NCBI GenBank assembly: GCA_046304755.1
Contig: JBKCDO010000102.1
Coordinates: forward strand, 1 to 12,574
Direction of reading: 5' to 3'
DNA from: JAIBBG01 sp046304755
Lineage (GTDB): Bacteria > Bacteroidota > Bacteroidia > Flavobacteriales_D > Sanyastnellaceae
Length of the DNA: 12,574 nt
Position 1 is the first letter of the stretch. The number at the start of each line of letters is the position of its first letter. The position numbers and the translations under genes are program-made. This document shows, in pieces, positions 1 through 8,381 of this stretch. The notes beneath the pieces were generated by a model. It was not told where the DNA came from and searched no databases. It saw nothing but the letters and a program-made list of their open reading frames with translations.

Positions 1-3000
1 CCAACATGATGGCCGCTTTTCAATTTGTGAGCGCTGCCTTGAAGGAAAACGTAAAGCCCATCGTTGGATGTGAAGTCAACCTGTGCAAAGACATGCACGA
101 TAAGAAAAACCAGGACAACGGTTTTCAGGTTGTGCTTTTAGCGAAAACAAAAAAAGGATACCACAACCTGGCGCATCTATCGTCATTGGCCCATACGCAA
201 GGTTCGTATTACGTGCCACGCATCGATCGTCCAACCTTGCTTCAATTCAAGGAAGACATCATTGCGCTGAGCGGCGGTATGTATGGCGAAATCGCGTGGA
301 AGATTCTCAATGAAGGCGAAGAAAAAGCGGAAGAAGCTTTTGTGTGGTGGAAGGAACATTTCGGCGAAGACTTCTATGCGGAAATCATGCGCCACGGGTT
401 GGAGGAAGAAACTCACGTAAACACCATACTTCTTCAACTCTGCGCCAAACACGGTGTATCGTACATCGCTTGCAATTCTTCCTACTATACCGAACAAAAA
501 GACAGTGAAGCGCAAGACGCTCTGGTGTGTGTGCGCGAAGGGGAATTCGTTTCCCGCCCAAAGAAATATATCGGCAAACGCGGACGTGAATTCCGCCTGG
601 GACTTCCCAACAATCAATACTACCTCAAGTCGCCGCTGGAAATGGCCGCGCTCTTTGCCGACCTTCCCTTAGCGATTACCAATACGCGCGCACTAGCCGA
701 TAAATGCGAGCAGTACAAATTATCGCGTGAAGTACTTCTGCCCAAGTTTGACATTCCTGCAGAGTTCCAGGATGCCGCCGACGAAACCGACGGCGGCAAG
801 CGCGGTGAAAATAATTTCCTCCGTCACCTCACCTATGTGGGAGCCGAAAAGCGCTACGGTGAAATCTCGGATGACATTCGTGAACGATTGGATTTTGAGT
901 TGGCCACTATTGCCAATACCGGTTATCCCGGTTACTTCCTCATCGTTCAGGATTTTTGCAACAAAGCACGTGAGATGAGCGTGAGCGTGGGTCCCGGCCG
1001 TGGTAGTGCTGCAGGAAGTGCGGTCGCATACTGCATCGGAATCACCAATGTCGACCCAATCAAGTACCAACTTCTGTTCGAGCGTTTTCTGAATCCTGAG
1101 CGTGTAAGCATGCCCGATATCGATATCGACTTTGATGATGAAGGCCGCGACAAAGTCATCGACTACGTGCGCAACAAATACGGCGCAAACATGGTGGCGC
1201 AGATTATCACATACGGCACCATGGGCGGTAAGTCTGCTATTCGCGACGCCGGGCGCGTAATTGAATTGCCGCTTCCCGACACGGATAAAATCGCCAAGTA
1301 CATGCCCGACAATCAGGACTTGCGCGATTTACTTCAGTGGGATGATAAAAAACTCGGTGAAAAACTCAGCGGTGATGAGCTCGCTAATGCCAAGCAACTC
1401 CGATCCATCGCCTCCGAAGATTCGCACGAAGGCCGCGTCGTGAAGCTCGCCGGTATTCTCGAAGGATCGGTGCGCAGCACAGGCATTCACGCCTGTGGCG
1501 TGATCATCACACCGGATGTGATTACCAACTATGTTCCTGTTTCTACCGCGAAAGACAGCGACATGTGGTGCACGCAGTTCGATAACTCTGTGGTGGAAAG
1601 TGCCGGTCTGTTGAAGATGGACTTCCTCGGCTTGAAAACGCTGACGCTGATTAAAGACGCGCTGCGCATCATCAAGCAACGCCACAACATCGAGATTGAT
1701 ATCGAAGCTATTCCCATCGATGATGAACTGACATACCAACTCTTCCAGCGAGGCCACACTGTCGGCATCTTCCAGTACGAAAGTGACGGCATGCAGAAGT
1801 ACATGAAGGATCTCAAGCCCACCGTGTTTGATGACCTCATCGCCATGAACGCTTTGTATCGTCCGGGTCCACTGGAATACATTCCGTCGTTCGTGCGCCG
1901 CAAAAACGGTCAGGAAGCCATCACGTATGATCTGCCCGACATGGAAGATTATCTGCGCGACACCTACGGCATTACCGTCTATCAGGAGCAAGTGATGTTG
2001 CTTTCGCAAAAGCTGGCTGGCTTCACCAAAGGAGAGGCCGACGTGCTGCGAAAAGCGATGGGTAAAAAACAGAAGGATGTTCTCGACACGATGAAGGGCA
2101 AGTTCGTTGAGGGTGCCATGGCCAAAGGACATCCGGCAGATAAGCTCGAAAAAATCTGGACCGACTGGGAAGCTTTCGCGAGTTACGCCTTCAACAAATC
2201 GCACTCTACCTGCTACGCCTGGATTGCCTACCAAACGGCTTATCTCAAAGCGCACTATCCTGCAGAATACATGGCGGCTGTGCTGAGCAACAACATGGGC
2301 GATATCAAATCGGTGAGCTTCTTCATGCAAGAATGCAAGAAGCAAGCATTGCCGGTATTGGGTCCGGATGTAAACGAATCGAAGTCGCTTTTCAGCGTGA
2401 ATGATAAAGGTGAAATTCGCTTCGGTTTGGCTGCGGTGAAAGGCGTTGGAGAAAGCGCGGTAGAGAGCATTATCGCTGAACAAAAGAATGGCCGATTCAA
2501 AAGCATTTACGACTTCTTAAGCCGTGTCGACGCGAAGGCATCCAACAAAAAAACAATTGAAAATCTGGCGCTATCGGGAGCATTGGATGCGTTTGGCATT
2601 GCCCGCGCAGCCTACTTCGCACCGGATGGAAAGAATGAAACCTTCATTGAAACGTTAGTCCGATTTGCTGCTGCGATTCGCGACAACAAGAACACCACGC
2701 AAGTGTCACTCTTCGGCGATAGCGAAGAAACAACGATAGCCGAACCACAACCTATGAAAGTAGAGCCATGGGATACCATGAGTCAGTTGTCGAAGGAAAA
2801 AGAAGTCATCGGCATGTTTATCAGCGGCCATCCGCTGGATGACTTCAACCTGGAGGTAACATCCTTCTGCAGCGCCGGTGGATTAGGCCTGTTGCAGAGT
2901 CTCGAAAGTGTGAACGGCCGCGAACTCAAACTTGCAGGAACAGTAGTCGACGTGCTGGAGAAAACATCGAAAAATGGAAAGCCTTATGGCTCGTTCAAAC

Positions 3001-3431
3001 TGGAGGATTACGAAACCACTTCAGACTTCGTGATGTTTGGGGAAGAATGGTTGAAGTTCCGCCATCTGGTGGTGCGCGGTGAAAAGCTCTTCGTTGTTGG
3101 TCGTGCGCAACCACGTCGTTTTGGAACAGAAGTCAATGGATTGGAATTCCGCATCCAGCGCATTGAATTGCTCTGCGATATCCGAGCGAAAATGGGTCGT
3201 TACCTCGACATTGCGATACCGATGCACAAACTGAATGATGAGCTCGTTACACGCATTTCCGCCGCCTTGCAGAATGGCGCGGGAAAAACACAAGTGCGTA
3301 TGCGCATCATTCAAGATCAGAGTGAATTGCGACTTCCCTCTGGCAACTTCAACAAGGTCAACATTGAAGCTGATGCACTGAGTGCATTGCAAGCGATTGA
3401 TGAGATCGAGTTTGAAATCTGCGAGTCGTAA
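1..3431 (+). CDS. dnaE: DNA polymerase III subunit alpha (DnaE), 5' partial
   Basis: Catalytic alpha subunit of the replicative DNA polymerase (EC 2.7.7.7). The gene enters from outside the window: the frame is open to base 3 and the first visible residues (N-M-M-A-A-F) match the interior of the N-terminal PHP domain, so roughly the first 45-50 residues are missing by comparison with E. coli DnaE. Counting from the Met at base 6, the C-family polymerase signature GPGRGSAAGSA is at 329-339. The catalytic Asp pair lies in PDIDIDF (D373, D375) and the third Asp in KMDFLGL (D539). FNKSHS in the fingers is at 729-734 and a helix-hairpin-helix segment starts near 806. A beta-clamp-binding pentapeptide QVSLF is at 899-903, and an OB-fold begins near 970. 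Visible length is about 1,142 residues, as expected for DnaE. The stop TAA abuts the aroC stop on the other strand, leaving no room for a conventional terminator. Identity is very secure. Confidence 0.98.
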   Translation, partial: NMMAAFQFVSAALKENVKPIVGCEVNLCKDMHDKKNQDNGFQVVLLAKTKKGYHNLAHLSSLAHTQGSYYVPRIDRPTLLQFKEDIIALSGGMYGEIAWKILNEGEEKAEEAFVWWKEHFGEDFYAEIMRHGLEEETHVNTILLQLCAKHGVSYIACNSSYYTEQKDSEAQDALVCVREGEFVSRPKKYIGKRGREFRLGLPNNQYYLKSPLEMAALFADLPLAITNTRALADKCEQYKLSREVLLPKFDIPAEFQDAADETDGGKRGENNFLRHLTYVGAEKRYGEISDDIRERLDFELATIANTGYPGYFLIVQDFCNKAREMSVSVGPGRGSAAGSAVAYCIGITNVDPIKYQLLFERFLNPERVSMPDIDIDFDDEGRDKVIDYVRNKYGANMVAQIITYGTMGGKSAIRDAGRVIELPLPDTDKIAKYMPDNQDLRDLLQWDDKKLGEKLSGDELANAKQLRSIASEDSHEGRVVKLAGILEGSVRSTGIHACGVIITPDVITNYVPVSTAKDSDMWCTQFDNSVVESAGLLKMDFLGLKTLTLIKDALRIIKQRHNIEIDIEAIPIDDELTYQLFQRGHTVGIFQYESDGMQKYMKDLKPTVFDDLIAMNALYRPGPLEYIPSFVRRKNGQEAITYDLPDMEDYLRDTYGITVYQEQVMLLSQKLAGFTKGEADVLRKAMGKKQKDVLDTMKGKFVEGAMAKGHPADKLEKIWTDWEAFASYAFNKSHSTCYAWIAYQTAYLKAHYPAEYMAAVLSNNMGDIKSVSFFMQECKKQALPVLGPDVNESKSLFSVNDKGEIRFGLAAVKGVGESAVESIIAEQKNGRFKSIYDFLSRVDAKASNKKTIENLALSGALDAFGIARAAYFAPDGKNETFIETLVRFAAAIRDNKNTTQVSLFGDSEETTIAEPQPMKVEPWDTMSQLSKEKEVIGMFISGHPLDDFNLEVTSFCSAGGLGLLQSLESVNGRELKLAGTVVDVLEKTSKNGKPYGSFKLEDYETTSDFVMFGEEWLKFRHLVVRGEKLFVVGRAQPRRFGTEVNGLEFRIQRIELLCDIRAKMGRYLDIAIPMHKLNDELVTRISAALQNGAGKTQVRMRIIQDQSELRLPSGNFNKVNIEADALSALQAIDEIEFEICES

Positions 3432-4460
3432 TCAACGCTTGTGGAGCAACTGCATATCGGCTAATACCAGCGCCGCCATGGCCTCCACAATTGGCACTGC
3501 GCGGGGCAACACGCACGGGTCGTGACGTCCTGCGGCTTCCAGCTCTACCCTTTCGCCCGATGTTGTGCGCGCCATTTGTTTTTTGCGAATAGTAGAAACA
3601 GGTTTGAAGGCCACACGGAAGACTAAGTCATCACCGGTCGATATTCCACCCGACACACCTGTGTTTCGTAAGTTGTTCTCCGAACCTTTGGTTTTTGCAG
3701 AGTCGAACCCATGAAGCAACTCAAAACCCTGAGTGGCGTTGATAGAAAGAACGGCGTGAGCCAGCACAGCATGCAGTTTATCAAATACGGGTTCACCGAG
3801 ACCGGCCGGTAATCCTTTGCAAACGCAAATAATCGTACCGCCTAAACTATCCCCTTCATCGCGCGCAGCTTCGATCGCCGCAATCATGCGCTCTGAGGTT
3901 GGCACATGCGGACATCGCACCATACTTTCCTCTGTTGCAGCGAGGTCGAGTTCATCATAGGATGAGGGCACCTCGATTTTACCGACACTATGGACGTAAG
4001 CGTTGACGGACATACCGGACTTGGCGAGCAATACTTTGGCAAACGCACCACCGGCGACGCGGGCCGCCGTTTCGCGTGCGCTACTTCTGCCGCCGCCACG
4101 ATGATCACGAATACCAAACTTCTTCTCCCACACTTCATCGGCATGACCGGGACGGTAGACATCCTTCAACTGATCGTAATCTTCCGATTGCTGATCCTCG
4201 TTGTGAAGCATAAATCCAATGGGTGTTCCAAGGGTTTGCTGATCGAGTACTCCGGAGAGAATGATCAAGCGATCGGATTCCTTGCGTGGCGTAGTAATCG
4301 CACTTTGCCCCGGCTTTCTGCGATCGAGTTCGTATTGAACATATTCCAACTCCACTTTGATACCCGAAGGCATGCCATCAATAACACCACCGATGGCAGG
4401 TCCATGAGACTCGCCAAAAGTGGTTAAGCGAAAAAGGGTTCCGAATGAATTACCCGCCAT
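3432..4460 (-). CDS. aroC: Chorismate synthase (AroC)
   Basis: Converts 5-enolpyruvylshikimate-3-phosphate to chorismate (EC 4.2.3.5, FMNH2-dependent), the last step of the shikimate pathway; cytosolic. The protein is 342 residues. The N-terminus MAGNSFGTLFR is the usual one for the family, followed by TTFGESHGPAIGG (13-25) with the conserved His. The second signature (GHAD...FGIRDHRGGGRSSARET) and the C-terminal RHDP (312-315) are both present. I chose the ATG at 4460 because the frame extends upstream only to a GTG at 4475, which would add five residues not usual in the family. The gene lies 27 bases after the small lipoprotein gene on the same strand and is probably cotranscribed with it and the upstream receptor, an unusual partnership for a shikimate gene. 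It ends stop-to-stop against dnaE. Confidence 0.97.
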   Translation of the reverse strand: MAGNSFGTLFRLTTFGESHGPAIGGVIDGMPSGIKVELEYVQYELDRRKPGQSAITTPRKESDRLIILSGVLDQQTLGTPIGFMLHNEDQQSEDYDQLKDVYRPGHADEVWEKKFGIRDHRGGGRSSARETAARVAGGAFAKVLLAKSGMSVNAYVHSVGKIEVPSSYDELDLAATEESMVRCPHVPTSERMIAAIEAARDEGDSLGGTIICVCKGLPAGLGEPVFDKLHAVLAHAVLSINATQGFELLHGFDSAKTKGSENNLRNTGVSGGISTGDDLVFRVAFKPVSTIRKKQMARTTSGERVELEAAGRHDPCVLPRAVPIVEAMAALVLADMQLLHKR

Positions 4461-4487
4461 AGTGCTAAAGTACACACTAACAAGCGA

Positions 4488-4697
4488 TCAATGCTCGTGA
4501 CAATGTACTTCATAAGTGACGGTGTCCACCCGATAGCCTTCCGCCTCGATGGCCTCAAGTTCATCACCACAGTATTCACCGATTTCCACTTCGGCACCGT
4601 TGAGGTCGTAGTGACATTCATGACAGCTCTCGCGCTTGCATGAAACAGCCAACAACGCAGTTGAGAGAGCGAGGAGAAAAAAAACTGTTGATTTCAT
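4488..4697 (-). CDS. Small Cys/His-rich lipoprotein, function unknown
   Basis: A 69-residue protein. Residues 1-19 form a signal peptide (Lys2, hydrophobic core, then AVS before Cys20), consistent with a lipobox and lipid attachment at Cys20. The mature part is about 50 residues, acidic, and strikingly rich in possible metal ligands: Cys25, His26, Cys28 and His29 (CHECH), Cys43, and a C-terminal His65, Cys66, His67, His69 (HCHEH). CHECH formally also fits the CxxCH haem c motif, but the protein is very small for a cytochrome, and simple metal binding seems more likely. It starts 8 bases after the stop of the TonB-dependent receptor and ends 27 bases before aroC, so it probably belongs to that operon. 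A periplasmic or outer-membrane metal-handling partner of the receptor is inference; I do not recognise a named family. Confidence 0.82.
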   Translation of the reverse strand: MKSTVFFLLALSTALLAVSCKRESCHECHYDLNGAEVEIGEYCGDELEAIEAEGYRVDTVTYEVHCHEH

Positions 4698-4705
4698 AAT
4701 GGATT

Positions 4706-6940
4706 TTATTCGATGTTTGATTTTAAACGATAATTCAAATTGATGTAAACATTTCTTCCCGGGGCCGGCATCTCAATATTCTTCAGACGCGACAGGTGAT
4801 CGATGTATTCCACGTTGAATATGTTCTTGCATCCCAGCCTCAATTCCCAATTTGCCTGGCGACCCAATGAAAATCCAACCGCAACATCCATCAATTGATA
4901 AGCTGCACTGGGTGTTTCCAAATTCGCGACGGTGCGCTGAGCGTCCATGAACGTGTGCAAGAGGGTGATATCCTTTACTCGAATCAATCCCTTGCCATCA
5001 AACGAGTAGCGCAGATTCGTTTGAAACCGTTGAGGCGGGAGCATGGAAACACTGCTATCGGCAGGGCTGTCGGCGTGAATGTATGACCACGTGGTCTCCA
5101 AGTGCAAGTCGTGCGCAAAATGCGGATGGTAGTGCAGACCAACATCATTTCCATAGTACATTACTTCTGAGAGCGACTTGTAAGCGAACGCCGGAATGCC
5201 ATCTACCGCATAACCTAGCGGTTGGAGGTAAATGAAATCACGAATGCGATTCACAAAAGGATTGTAGACGATAACCAAATGCTCACCGGTGAGCTCGGCC
5301 GTCAAATCCAGTTGCTGTGCATACTCCGGTTGCAATTCGCGATCGCCGATTTCATAGCGCAAGGCTCCATGATGGAATCCATTACTCAACAATTCGGTCA
5401 AATGCGGTGCACGAAACCCGCTGGAGAACGACGCTCTGAATGTGGCCCACTCGCGGTGATAAACGGCTCCGGCGGAAGCATTCAGTCCCGAGTAACGCCG
5501 CGTGAACGCGGCATCATCAGCAGGAAATGCCGATAAGAATCGCATATCGTAACGCAGCCCTGCCTGCACATTCCAATATGAGTTACCATACTGCGAGGAG
5601 AAGTATGCCCCTTGGTCGAACGTCCTGGAATTCGGCACCAGCTGATCGGATGCATTGGGGGCATTGGTATTCCATTGATGCATTCCCTGCAAGCCTGTTA
5701 TGAACTTCAGACGGTCGTCCGCCGCACGCCGAACCCACTTCAGCGTATACAGCGCGTTGGTAAGCCCCATACTCAAACTGGGAATCGTCACCTTCTCATC
5801 GTATTCAATCAAGCGATTCGATGTGGCTCCTAAAAGCAATTGCAATTCCGAGCGTTCACCAAACCATTTATTATCCGAAGAGAAAAAATGATTGTTGAAG
5901 AACTGCGCAGGCAGCGTGTATCTGCGGCGCTGCACTTCCACTTGGAAAGACTCAGGAGTGACTAACGAATCATGCGTGTGCCCCGGAATACCGGTGGTTG
6001 TGTGACTAAACGAATAGCGCAGATGATGCACGCTGCGTTTTCCATTAAACGAAAGAACGGATTTAACTACCGCCTCGTTAAAGCGCGAGTTCTGTGCAAA
6101 ACGTCCGTTAGGCAATTTGAAGTCCGCATGATTCGCATAACTCGCGCCCAGTTGCCAGCGCACTTTCGAACGCGATTCGCGATACATCACACGCTGCGTA
6201 ATCCCTTGCGTATTACTCTGCACGAGTGTTTGCGTTTCGACTTCCCGCGTTTGAAGGGCGGCATGAGGCGCATCATTAAAATAAACTACTCCCGCAAGGG
6301 CATCTGCGCCGTAGAGTAAAGACGCAGGACCTTTGATGACTTCCACATTACCAAGGCCCAATTCCGAAATCCCCATGCCGTGATCACCGCCCCACTGCTG
6401 ACTTTCAATGCGTAATCCATTCATAAGCGTGACCACGCGCATGCCTTGCATACCGCGCACAACGGGCTTGGCAATGCCATTACCGAGCGAGGACTGATAA
6501 ACACCGGGGATGCGAGCGATGGCTTCTCCCATGTTCATGGCGGTAATAGCGGTAAGATCACTCAGTTTACGCGATTCAATATGGAAGGGATTCTCAGCGC
6601 GTGCCTGCGAGATGGCGCCGGAGACGGTCACTTCATGCATATCGAGGTGCCGCGGCAAAATTCGAATGGTGACATAATCACTGCCTCCCGCTACGACTTG
6701 CGTTGACGTTTCATAACCCAGCGCTTCCGCACGCAAGTGAAATGACTTCAACTCGGGCTGGCGCAAACAAAATGAACCTAAACTATCGGCAATAACGCCC
6801 TCATCACCTTCAACCAAATGAACTACTGCGAACGGTATAGGGAGTGAACTTTCCGCATCGTAAATCGTTCCGCATACCCGTTGACTAAAAGCAAGCAAGG
6901 GCGCAATGCACAACACCAGAGTGGAAAGGGTAATTTTCAA
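4706..6940 (-). CDS. TonB-dependent outer-membrane receptor, possibly for a metal ion
   Basis: Outer-membrane beta-barrel transporter energised by TonB, 744 residues. A signal peptide spans about 1-20 (cleavage after AFSQ), followed by a carboxypeptidase-regulatory-like domain (about 22-95, CGTIYDAESSLPIPFAVV) typical of Bacteroidota receptors. A HEVTVSG segment near 102 could act as a TonB box. The plug is about 110-235 (GEAIARIPGVY, PVVRGMQGMRV, VEVIKGPASLLYGADALAGVV), with the barrel to the end. The C-terminal strand region NVEYIDHLSRLKNIEMPAPGRNV and several His-containing loops (GHTHDS, GFHHG, HYHPHFAHDLHL) recall zinc or copper receptors of the ZnuD/OprC type; that substrate assignment is tentative. 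The start is a TTG (6938-6940): it directly precedes a perfect signal peptide, there is no in-frame ATG just upstream, and a -7 box lies only 22 bases before it. Probably cotranscribed with the Cys/His lipoprotein and aroC. Confidence 0.93.
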   Translation of the reverse strand: MKITLSTLVLCIAPLLAFSQRVCGTIYDAESSLPIPFAVVHLVEGDEGVIADSLGSFCLRQPELKSFHLRAEALGYETSTQVVAGGSDYVTIRILPRHLDMHEVTVSGAISQARAENPFHIESRKLSDLTAITAMNMGEAIARIPGVYQSSLGNGIAKPVVRGMQGMRVVTLMNGLRIESQQWGGDHGMGISELGLGNVEVIKGPASLLYGADALAGVVYFNDAPHAALQTREVETQTLVQSNTQGITQRVMYRESRSKVRWQLGASYANHADFKLPNGRFAQNSRFNEAVVKSVLSFNGKRSVHHLRYSFSHTTTGIPGHTHDSLVTPESFQVEVQRRRYTLPAQFFNNHFFSSDNKWFGERSELQLLLGATSNRLIEYDEKVTIPSLSMGLTNALYTLKWVRRAADDRLKFITGLQGMHQWNTNAPNASDQLVPNSRTFDQGAYFSSQYGNSYWNVQAGLRYDMRFLSAFPADDAAFTRRYSGLNASAGAVYHREWATFRASFSSGFRAPHLTELLSNGFHHGALRYEIGDRELQPEYAQQLDLTAELTGEHLVIVYNPFVNRIRDFIYLQPLGYAVDGIPAFAYKSLSEVMYYGNDVGLHYHPHFAHDLHLETTWSYIHADSPADSSVSMLPPQRFQTNLRYSFDGKGLIRVKDITLLHTFMDAQRTVANLETPSAAYQLMDVAVGFSLGRQANWELRLGCKNIFNVEYIDHLSRLKNIEMPAPGRNVYINLNYRLKSNIE

Positions 6941-6962
6941 CGTATCTGCAGAATTAACGGTC

Positions 6963-6970
6963 CAAAGATA
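6963..6970 (-). promoter_or_regulatory. Candidate -7 promoter box (TATCTTTG) for the TonB receptor
   Basis: On the minus strand the bases read TATCTTTG, a perfect match to the Bacteroidota -7 consensus TAnnTTTG. It ends 22 bases before the TTG start of the receptor gene, giving a short leader. Seventeen bases further upstream is CTG where the -33 consensus would be TTG, so the -33 element is weak. The same octamer precedes the PIN gene at 11022-11029. Confidence 0.6.
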
Positions 6971-7001
6971 ACACCGTGTTGGACGAACAGCCGTGACCTA
7001 A

Positions 7002-7014
7002 GTGATGACATCAC
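7002..7014. promoter_or_regulatory. 13-bp perfect palindrome, candidate operator between divergent genes
   Basis: GTGATG-A-CATCAC is a perfect 6-1-6 inverted repeat lying between the divergently transcribed TonB receptor and hutI, 34 bases upstream of the hutI start and 31 bases beyond the receptor -7 box. The half-site order GTGA...TCAC resembles the core bound by many CRP/FNR-family regulators, but the spacing here is five rather than six. An almost identical sequence occurs at 11061-11076 upstream of the PIN gene. Its role as a binding site is inferred. Confidence 0.45.
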
Positions 7015-7048
7015 CGCTAAAAACAACCTTGTGCTTACCTTCGCCCAC

Positions 7049-8287
7049 ATGTCGCGCATTCTCATCAAGAACATACAATCGCTGATCGGCGTTTACGATG
7101 ATGCCCCTGCAAAATTGTCGGGTAAGGCCATGAACGATCTGCCCCGCATCGACAACGCATGGCTTGCCATAGAAGACGGCCTCATTGCCGATTACGGCAC
7201 CATGTCCAACTGGCCGGGCATCAGCGATTGGCGCGAGCTGGAGATTATCGAAGCCGATGGCCGCATGGTACTCCCCGCCTGGTGCGACTCGCACACGCAC
7301 ACCGTGTATGCCGGTTCGCGCGTGAGTGAATTTGTGGACCGCATTCACGGCCTCACCTACGAGCAGATAGCCGCGCGTGGCGGTGGTATTCTCAACTCGG
7401 CTGCATTGCTTGCAGATACTCCGGAAGACGAATTGGTGGAAGCAGCCCTGAAGCGTTTGAATGAAATGCAAGCTATGGGCACGGGAGCGGTGGAAATCAA
7501 AAGCGGATATGGCCTCACCCTGGAAAGCGAATTGAAAATGCTGCGCGTTATCGATCGGCTGAAGGGGCTCTCGTCGCTCACCATCAAAGCGACGTTCCTA
7601 GGCGCGCATGCCATTCCGAAAGCATACAAAGCAAATCCCGAGCACTACGTTGAGCACCTTATCACCGAGATGATTCCCGCAGTCGCCTCGCAGCGCATTG
7701 CCGAGTTCATCGATGTGTTTTGTGAAGAAAACTATTTCTCGGTTGCGCAAACCGAGCGCATTTTGGAAGCAGGCGTCAAACATGGCTTACGCCCTAAGAC
7801 GCACGTAAACCAGTTCAATGCCATTGGTGGTGTATCTGCCAGCGTGAAATACAATGCCCTCAGTGTCGACCATCTTGAAGTGCTCACCGATGCCGACATT
7901 GCCGCGCTGCAAGGCACAGATACGATGCCCGTTGCGCTACCGGGGTGTTCGCTGTTCATCAAAATACCCTACACGCCTGCACGACACATCATCGATGCCG
8001 GCTTGCCGTTGGCATTGGCCACCGATTACAACCCGGGAAGCGCGCCAAGCGGCAACATGAATTTGGTGAATAGTCTGGCGTGCATCTACATGGGCATGAC
8101 ACCCAACGAAGTCATAAACGCCTCCACGCTGAACGGCGCCTATGCCATGGGCATCGAAGCTACACACGGCACCATTACCCCCGGCAAGAAAGCGAACCTC
8201 ATCATCACCGAGCCCCTCGATCAACTCGGAGCAATGATGTACAGCTTCGGACGCAATAAAATTGAGCGCGTAATTATCGCGCGCTAG
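7049..8287 (+). CDS. hutI: Imidazolonepropionase (HutI)
   Basis: Hydrolyses 4-imidazolone-5-propanoate to N-formimino-L-glutamate (EC 3.5.2.7), the third step of histidine degradation; a cytosolic metal-dependent amidohydrolase. The protein is 412 residues, the normal family length. Metal-binding and catalytic motifs are all visible: HTH at 82-84 (CDSHTHTVYAG), GAHAIP with His187, THVNQF with His252, VDHLE with His275, and LATDYNPG with Asp326. AVEIKSGYGL is at 148-156. The open frame runs back to 6881, but that would overlap the receptor gene and its promoter. The ATG at 7049 gives the expected amidohydrolase N-terminus (MSRILIKNIQ). The next gene, ftcD, consumes the product, so the two form a functional pair. 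No hutH or hutU is present in the window. Confidence 0.96.
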   Translation: MSRILIKNIQSLIGVYDDAPAKLSGKAMNDLPRIDNAWLAIEDGLIADYGTMSNWPGISDWRELEIIEADGRMVLPAWCDSHTHTVYAGSRVSEFVDRIHGLTYEQIAARGGGILNSAALLADTPEDELVEAALKRLNEMQAMGTGAVEIKSGYGLTLESELKMLRVIDRLKGLSSLTIKATFLGAHAIPKAYKANPEHYVEHLITEMIPAVASQRIAEFIDVFCEENYFSVAQTERILEAGVKHGLRPKTHVNQFNAIGGVSASVKYNALSVDHLEVLTDADIAALQGTDTMPVALPGCSLFIKIPYTPARHIIDAGLPLALATDYNPGSAPSGNMNLVNSLACIYMGMTPNEVINASTLNGAYAMGIEATHGTITPGKKANLIITEPLDQLGAMMYSFGRNKIERVIIAR

Positions 8288-8311
8288 AACCCACAACTCC
8301 GCTCCCCAACA

Positions 8312-8342
8312 TTTCACCCTTTCACCCTTTCACCCTTTCACC
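8312..8342 (+). repeat. 8-bp tandem repeat (TTTCACCC), nearly four copies
   Basis: Three exact copies of TTTCACCC are followed by a fourth copy matching seven of eight bases, in the 94-base gap between hutI and ftcD. Its end is 11 bases upstream of a CATATTTG sequence that resembles a -7 promoter box (8354-8361), so the repeat falls over the expected -33 region of an ftcD promoter. Copy-number change by slipped-strand mispairing is possible but unproven. Confidence 0.8.
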
Positions 8343-8353
8343 ATAAAGCTTCC

Positions 8354-8361
8354 CATATTTG
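8354..8361 (+). promoter_or_regulatory. Weak candidate -7 box (CATATTTG) for ftcD
   Basis: CATATTTG matches TAnnTTTG at all fixed positions except the first. It lies 20 bases before the ftcD ATG. No TTG is found at -33; that position is occupied by the tandem repeat. ftcD may equally be read from the hutI transcript. Confidence 0.3.
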
Positions 8362-8381
8362 CCCCCTCAAACCACACAACC

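Noticed and set aside
1329..2483. Long minus-strand open frame (384 codons) opposite dnaE
   Set aside because: It lies wholly inside a clearly conserved polymerase gene and its translation shows no recognisable domain; codon bias of the sense gene explains it.
3990..4427. 145-codon plus-strand frame opposite aroC
   Set aside because: Antisense shadow of a conserved gene with no domain signal.
4461..4475. GTG start giving aroC five extra residues
   Set aside because: MAGNSFG at the ATG 4460 is the standard chorismate synthase N-terminus.
7036..7043. TACCTTCG as a -7 box for hutI
   Set aside because: One mismatch in the conserved TTTG, no TTG at -33, and only five bases from the ATG; too weak to annotate.
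6881..7048. 56-residue N-terminal extension of hutI
   Set aside because: It would overlap the receptor gene and run through its promoter; the sequence has no amidohydrolase character and the ATG at 7049 fits the family.
8312..8342. CRISPR array
   Set aside because: Eight-base contiguous units without spacers; a simple tandem repeat.
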